Shown one piece after another: positions 6,016-8,037 of a DNA stretch of 8,037 bases. Each line of letters starts with the position of its first letter. Positions within the stretch are counted from its first letter, which is position 1. A program made the position numbers and the translations under genes. This DNA is from Campylobacterales bacterium (lineage in GTDB: Bacteria; Campylobacterota; Campylobacteria; Campylobacterales; QNZT01), in contig DQTU01000334.1 in assembly GCA_015662615.1 (NCBI GenBank), positions 1-8,037 on the forward strand. The letters are read 5' to 3'. The notes under the pieces are model-generated. The model saw only the letters and a list, made by a program, of their open reading frames with translations. It was not told the origin of the DNA and made no database searches.

Positions 6016-6108
6016 TCATTTATATTTTTCTCCATTTTCAGCCATATTTTTGCCTTGTTCAATCATAAAATCCTCGAAATAACTAGTTATTACTGTGGTT
6101 TTTCTCAA
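6016..6108 (-). CDS. possible small ORF in the eno/ftsB-like gap
   Basis: A minus-strand frame runs from a TTG at 6106-6108 (30 codons) to a TGA at 6016-6018. An internal ATG at 6064-6066 would give 16 residues, MIEQGKNMAENGEKYK. GAGGA at 6071-6075 lies four bases before that ATG, so the shorter form has a recognisable, if tightly spaced, ribosome site; the TTG has none. The peptide is polar and charged, with no signal or membrane segment. I do not recognise it. It may be a real small protein, a leader peptide affecting the downstream gene, or chance in AT-rich DNA. Confidence 0.25.
   Translation of the reverse strand: MRKTTVITSYFEDFMIEQGKNMAENGEKYK
6078..6091. repeat. perfect 14-bp palindrome AATAACTAGTTATT
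   Basis: The sequence equals its own reverse complement over 14 bases and lies in the 183-bp gap between eno and the FtsB-like gene, overlapping the possible small ORF. It has no central loop, so it suits a dimeric regulator's site better than an RNA terminator hairpin. No U-tract follows on either strand. No function is established. Confidence 0.5.
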
Positions 6109-6173
6109 TCACAAGACAAAAATCTGACTAAAACTGAAAAAAATCTAAACAATATTGTATCGCAAGAGGTCTA

Positions 6174-7439
6174 TTAAAAGAGCTCTTTTCCTAAAAATTC
6201 AGAAAAACCAAGATCTTGCTCAATTTCTAAAAGTTTATTATATTTTGCTGTTCTCTCACCACGTGCCGTTGATCCTGTTTTTATTTGACCTGTATTTAAA
6301 GCAACTGCAAAATCAGCGATAAATGCATCTTCACTCTCACCACTTCTGTGACTCATAACACATGTGTAACCATTTCTTTGAGCCAATCTAACAGTAGTCA
6401 TAGTTTCAGTAATTGATCCTATCTGATTTGGTTTGATAAGGATTGAGTTTGCGATATTTTTTTCAATTCCCTCTCTTAAAATTTTCTCATTGGTTACAAA
6501 AAGATCATCTCCAACAAGTTGTACTTTATCTCCAAGCTTCTCAGTTAATATCTTCCAACCATCCCAGTCATCTTCATCAAGTCCATCTTCGATAGATACG
6601 ATAGGGTATTTTGCACACAAGTCTACATAATAGTCAACTAACTCAGCTGAACTAACTACTCTGTTTTCAGCATCTAACTTATATCCACCATCAGTTTTAA
6701 GCTCACTTGCTGCAACATCTAGTGCGATTGCGATATCTTCTCCAGCTTTATAACCCGCTTTTTCAATAGCACTCATGATAACTATGATAGGCTCTTCATT
6801 ATTTTTTAGGTTTGGTGCAAATCCACCCTCATCTCCAAGTGCAGTACTCTCACCCATATCTGCGATAATTTTTTTAAGTGTATGATAAACTTCAGCACAA
6901 GCTCTTAAAGCCTCACTAATTGAATCAAAGTTTACTGGCATGATCATATACTCTTGGAAATCCACGCTATTGTTTGCATGGCTTCCACCATTGATGATGT
7001 TAAACATCGGTACTGGAATCGTTACAGCATTGCTACCGCCAAGGTATCTGTAAAGTGGGATATTTAGACTCATAGCACATGCTCTTGCTACTGCCATAGA
7101 TACACCTAAAACTGCATTTGCACCAAGGTTTCCATAGTTCTCAGTTCCATCGAGTTGTTTCATAATCGCATCTACTTCAGCTTGGTTAAATGGAGAAACT
7201 CCAACTAACTCATCTGCGATAAGAGTATTTACATTTTCAACGGCTTTTAAAACACCTTTTCCCATGTATCTATCATCTTCATCTCTAAGCTCTAATGCTT
7301 CTCTTTTTCCCGTACTTGCACCTGATGGCACGATAGCGTTTGCCGTCGTCCCATCACTAAGTGTTACTGTTGCTCTTACCGTTGGATTACCTCTACTATC
7401 TAGTACCTCATCAGCGTATACATCATCAATATAGATCAT
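6174..7439 (-). CDS. eno: enolase
   Basis: The cytoplasmic enzyme interconverts 2-phosphoglycerate and phosphoenolpyruvate in glycolysis and gluconeogenesis. At 421 residues it is full length. Visible active-site features are the SGASTGKREA loop (39-48), E204 in GDEGGFAPN (general acid/base), Mg2+ ligands D241, E284 in SIEDG and D311 in VGDD, the catalytic base K336 in LIKPNQIG, the SHRSGE motif (363-368) and K387 in IKTGS. All expected residues are present. The ATG at 7439 has GGGAG at 7448-7452 with eight bases of spacing, and the gene begins 13 bases after recA, so the two are probably co-transcribed. In an autotrophic sulfur oxidiser the enzyme would serve mainly biosynthetic carbon flow; that is inferred from the lineage guess. 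Confidence 0.97.
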   Translation of the reverse strand: MIYIDDVYADEVLDSRGNPTVRATVTLSDGTTANAIVPSGASTGKREALELRDEDDRYMGKGVLKAVENVNTLIADELVGVSPFNQAEVDAIMKQLDGTENYGNLGANAVLGVSMAVARACAMSLNIPLYRYLGGSNAVTIPVPMFNIINGGSHANNSVDFQEYMIMPVNFDSISEALRACAEVYHTLKKIIADMGESTALGDEGGFAPNLKNNEEPIIVIMSAIEKAGYKAGEDIAIALDVAASELKTDGGYKLDAENRVVSSAELVDYYVDLCAKYPIVSIEDGLDEDDWDGWKILTEKLGDKVQLVGDDLFVTNEKILREGIEKNIANSILIKPNQIGSITETMTTVRLAQRNGYTCVMSHRSGESEDAFIADFAVALNTGQIKTGSTARGERTAKYNKLLEIEQDLGFSEFLGKELF

Positions 7440-7452
7440 TGATCATTCTCCC

Positions 7453-8037
7453 TTATTTTTTCTTTTTTGTATCCTCTTCCTTCTCTTCATCAGGAATTGA
7501 CATAACTTCATCTAACCCCATAGCATTTTTTATTCCCTTTTCTATCTCTTGTGCTAATTCTGGATCCTCTTTAAGCAATGCTTTGACATTTTCACGCCCT
7601 TGACCTAGTCTTTTATCGCCATAAGAAAACCAAGCACCACTTTTGTCAATTATATCTAGTTTAACCCCATAATCAACTAACTCACCCTCACGAGATATAC
7701 CCTCTCCAAACATGATGTCAAATTCAGCCAGTTTAAAAGGAGGTGCTACTTTGTTTTTAACAACTTTTGCTTTTACTCTATTTCCTATATTCTCATCACC
7801 TTGTTTCAAAGTTGCTATTCTTCTGATATCTATTCTTATAGATGAGTAAAATTTCAATGCATTACCACCCGTTGTAGTCTCCGGAGAACCATAACCCATC
7901 ATACCGATTTTCATACGAATTTGGTTGATAAAGATAACCGTTGTATTCATTTTATGAAGAACACCTGTAAGTTTTCTAAGAGCCTTACTCATAAGTCTTG
8001 CTTGAAGTCCTACCTGCATATCTCCCATGTCACCATC
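7453..8037 (-). CDS. recA: recombinase RecA, 3' part (5' end outside the window)
   Basis: The last 194 residues of RecA are present, and the frame stays open to the window edge. By alignment from memory the visible part begins near E. coli residue 150, so the Walker A and B motifs lie outside. What remains includes the L1 region (GDMGDMQVG), FINQIRMKIG, the L2 DNA-binding loop (SPETTTGGNALKF), RIDIRRI, and the C-terminal domain with KVVKNKVAPPFKLAEFDI and GAWFSYGDKRLGQG. The tail is acidic and then lysine-rich (DEEKEEDTKKKK), unlike the purely acidic E. coli tail. RecA forms the ATP-dependent filament for homologous recombination and repair. The Met within the L1 region is internal, not the start. 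eno follows after 13 bases. Confidence 0.97.
   Translation of the reverse strand, partial: DGDMGDMQVGLQARLMSKALRKLTGVLHKMNTTVIFINQIRMKIGMMGYGSPETTTGGNALKFYSSIRIDIRRIATLKQGDENIGNRVKAKVVKNKVAPPFKLAEFDIMFGEGISREGELVDYGVKLDIIDKSGAWFSYGDKRLGQGRENVKALLKEDPELAQEIEKGIKNAMGLDEVMSIPDEEKEEDTKKKK

Noticed and set aside
5991..6173. A separate sigma-70 promoter for the FtsB-like gene.
   Set aside because: TATAAA and TAATAA stretches exist on the minus strand, but none has a matching -35 at proper spacing, so no promoter is called.
6433..7603. Plus-strand frames of 65 and 80 codons antisense to eno and recA.
   Set aside because: Low-complexity Ser/Phe/Leu-rich products that mirror acidic and lysine codons of the real genes, with no supporting start context.
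1..8037. Insertion sequences, CRISPR arrays, tRNA or rRNA genes and attachment sites.
   Set aside because: No transposase, spaced repeats, cloverleaf or rRNA-like sequence was seen, and the toxin-antitoxin pair has no flanking repeats that would mark a mobile element.

Overview
The window looks like chromosome from a sulfur-oxidising, Sulfurimonas-type member of the Campylobacterota (Epsilonproteobacteria). The DNA is AT-rich. The minus-strand order recA, eno, small FtsB-like protein, AMIN-domain protein matches my memory of Campylobacter jejuni (Cj1673c to Cj1670c). topA followed directly by a short, ~280-residue BioB is also an arrangement I recall from that phylum. Genus assignment is inference; no rRNA is present.

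Layout. Positions 1-114 hold a possible 5' end of an unidentified minus-strand gene that runs off the left edge. An AT-rich control region (115-273) separates it from a plus-strand pair, 274-989: a minimal nucleotidyltransferase (MNT, antitoxin) and a HEPN protein (toxin) of the MntA/HepT class, with an ATGA overlap and the diagnostic GSX9DXD and RX4HXY motifs. A promoter with TTTACA, a 16-bp spacer and an extended TATAAT precedes topA (1061 or 1073 to 3157). topA is followed without a gap by bioB (3158-3994), which overlaps a CPA2-type membrane antiporter gene (3987-5144). These three probably form one transcript.

The right half reads on the minus strand: recA (3' two thirds only, 7453-8037), eno (6174-7439), an FtsB/DivIC-like membrane coiled-coil protein (5712-5990) and a secreted AMIN-domain protein (5131-5715). 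The two strands converge with a 14-bp tail-to-tail overlap at 5131-5144, leaving no room for a conventional intergenic terminator. The 183-bp gap between eno and the FtsB-like gene holds a possible 16-30 residue small ORF and a perfect 14-bp palindrome.

Most of the window is housekeeping: DNA topology, recombination, glycolysis, biotin synthesis, and two envelope genes probably linked to septum or cell-wall work. The accessory element is the MNT/HEPN toxin-antitoxin pair. It is a known type of system, and I see no wholly new one. The points most worth checking are the pair's control region, the topA start codon, the replaced [2Fe-2S] ligand in BioB, the single-Glu ion site of the antiporter and the eno-ftsB gap ORF.
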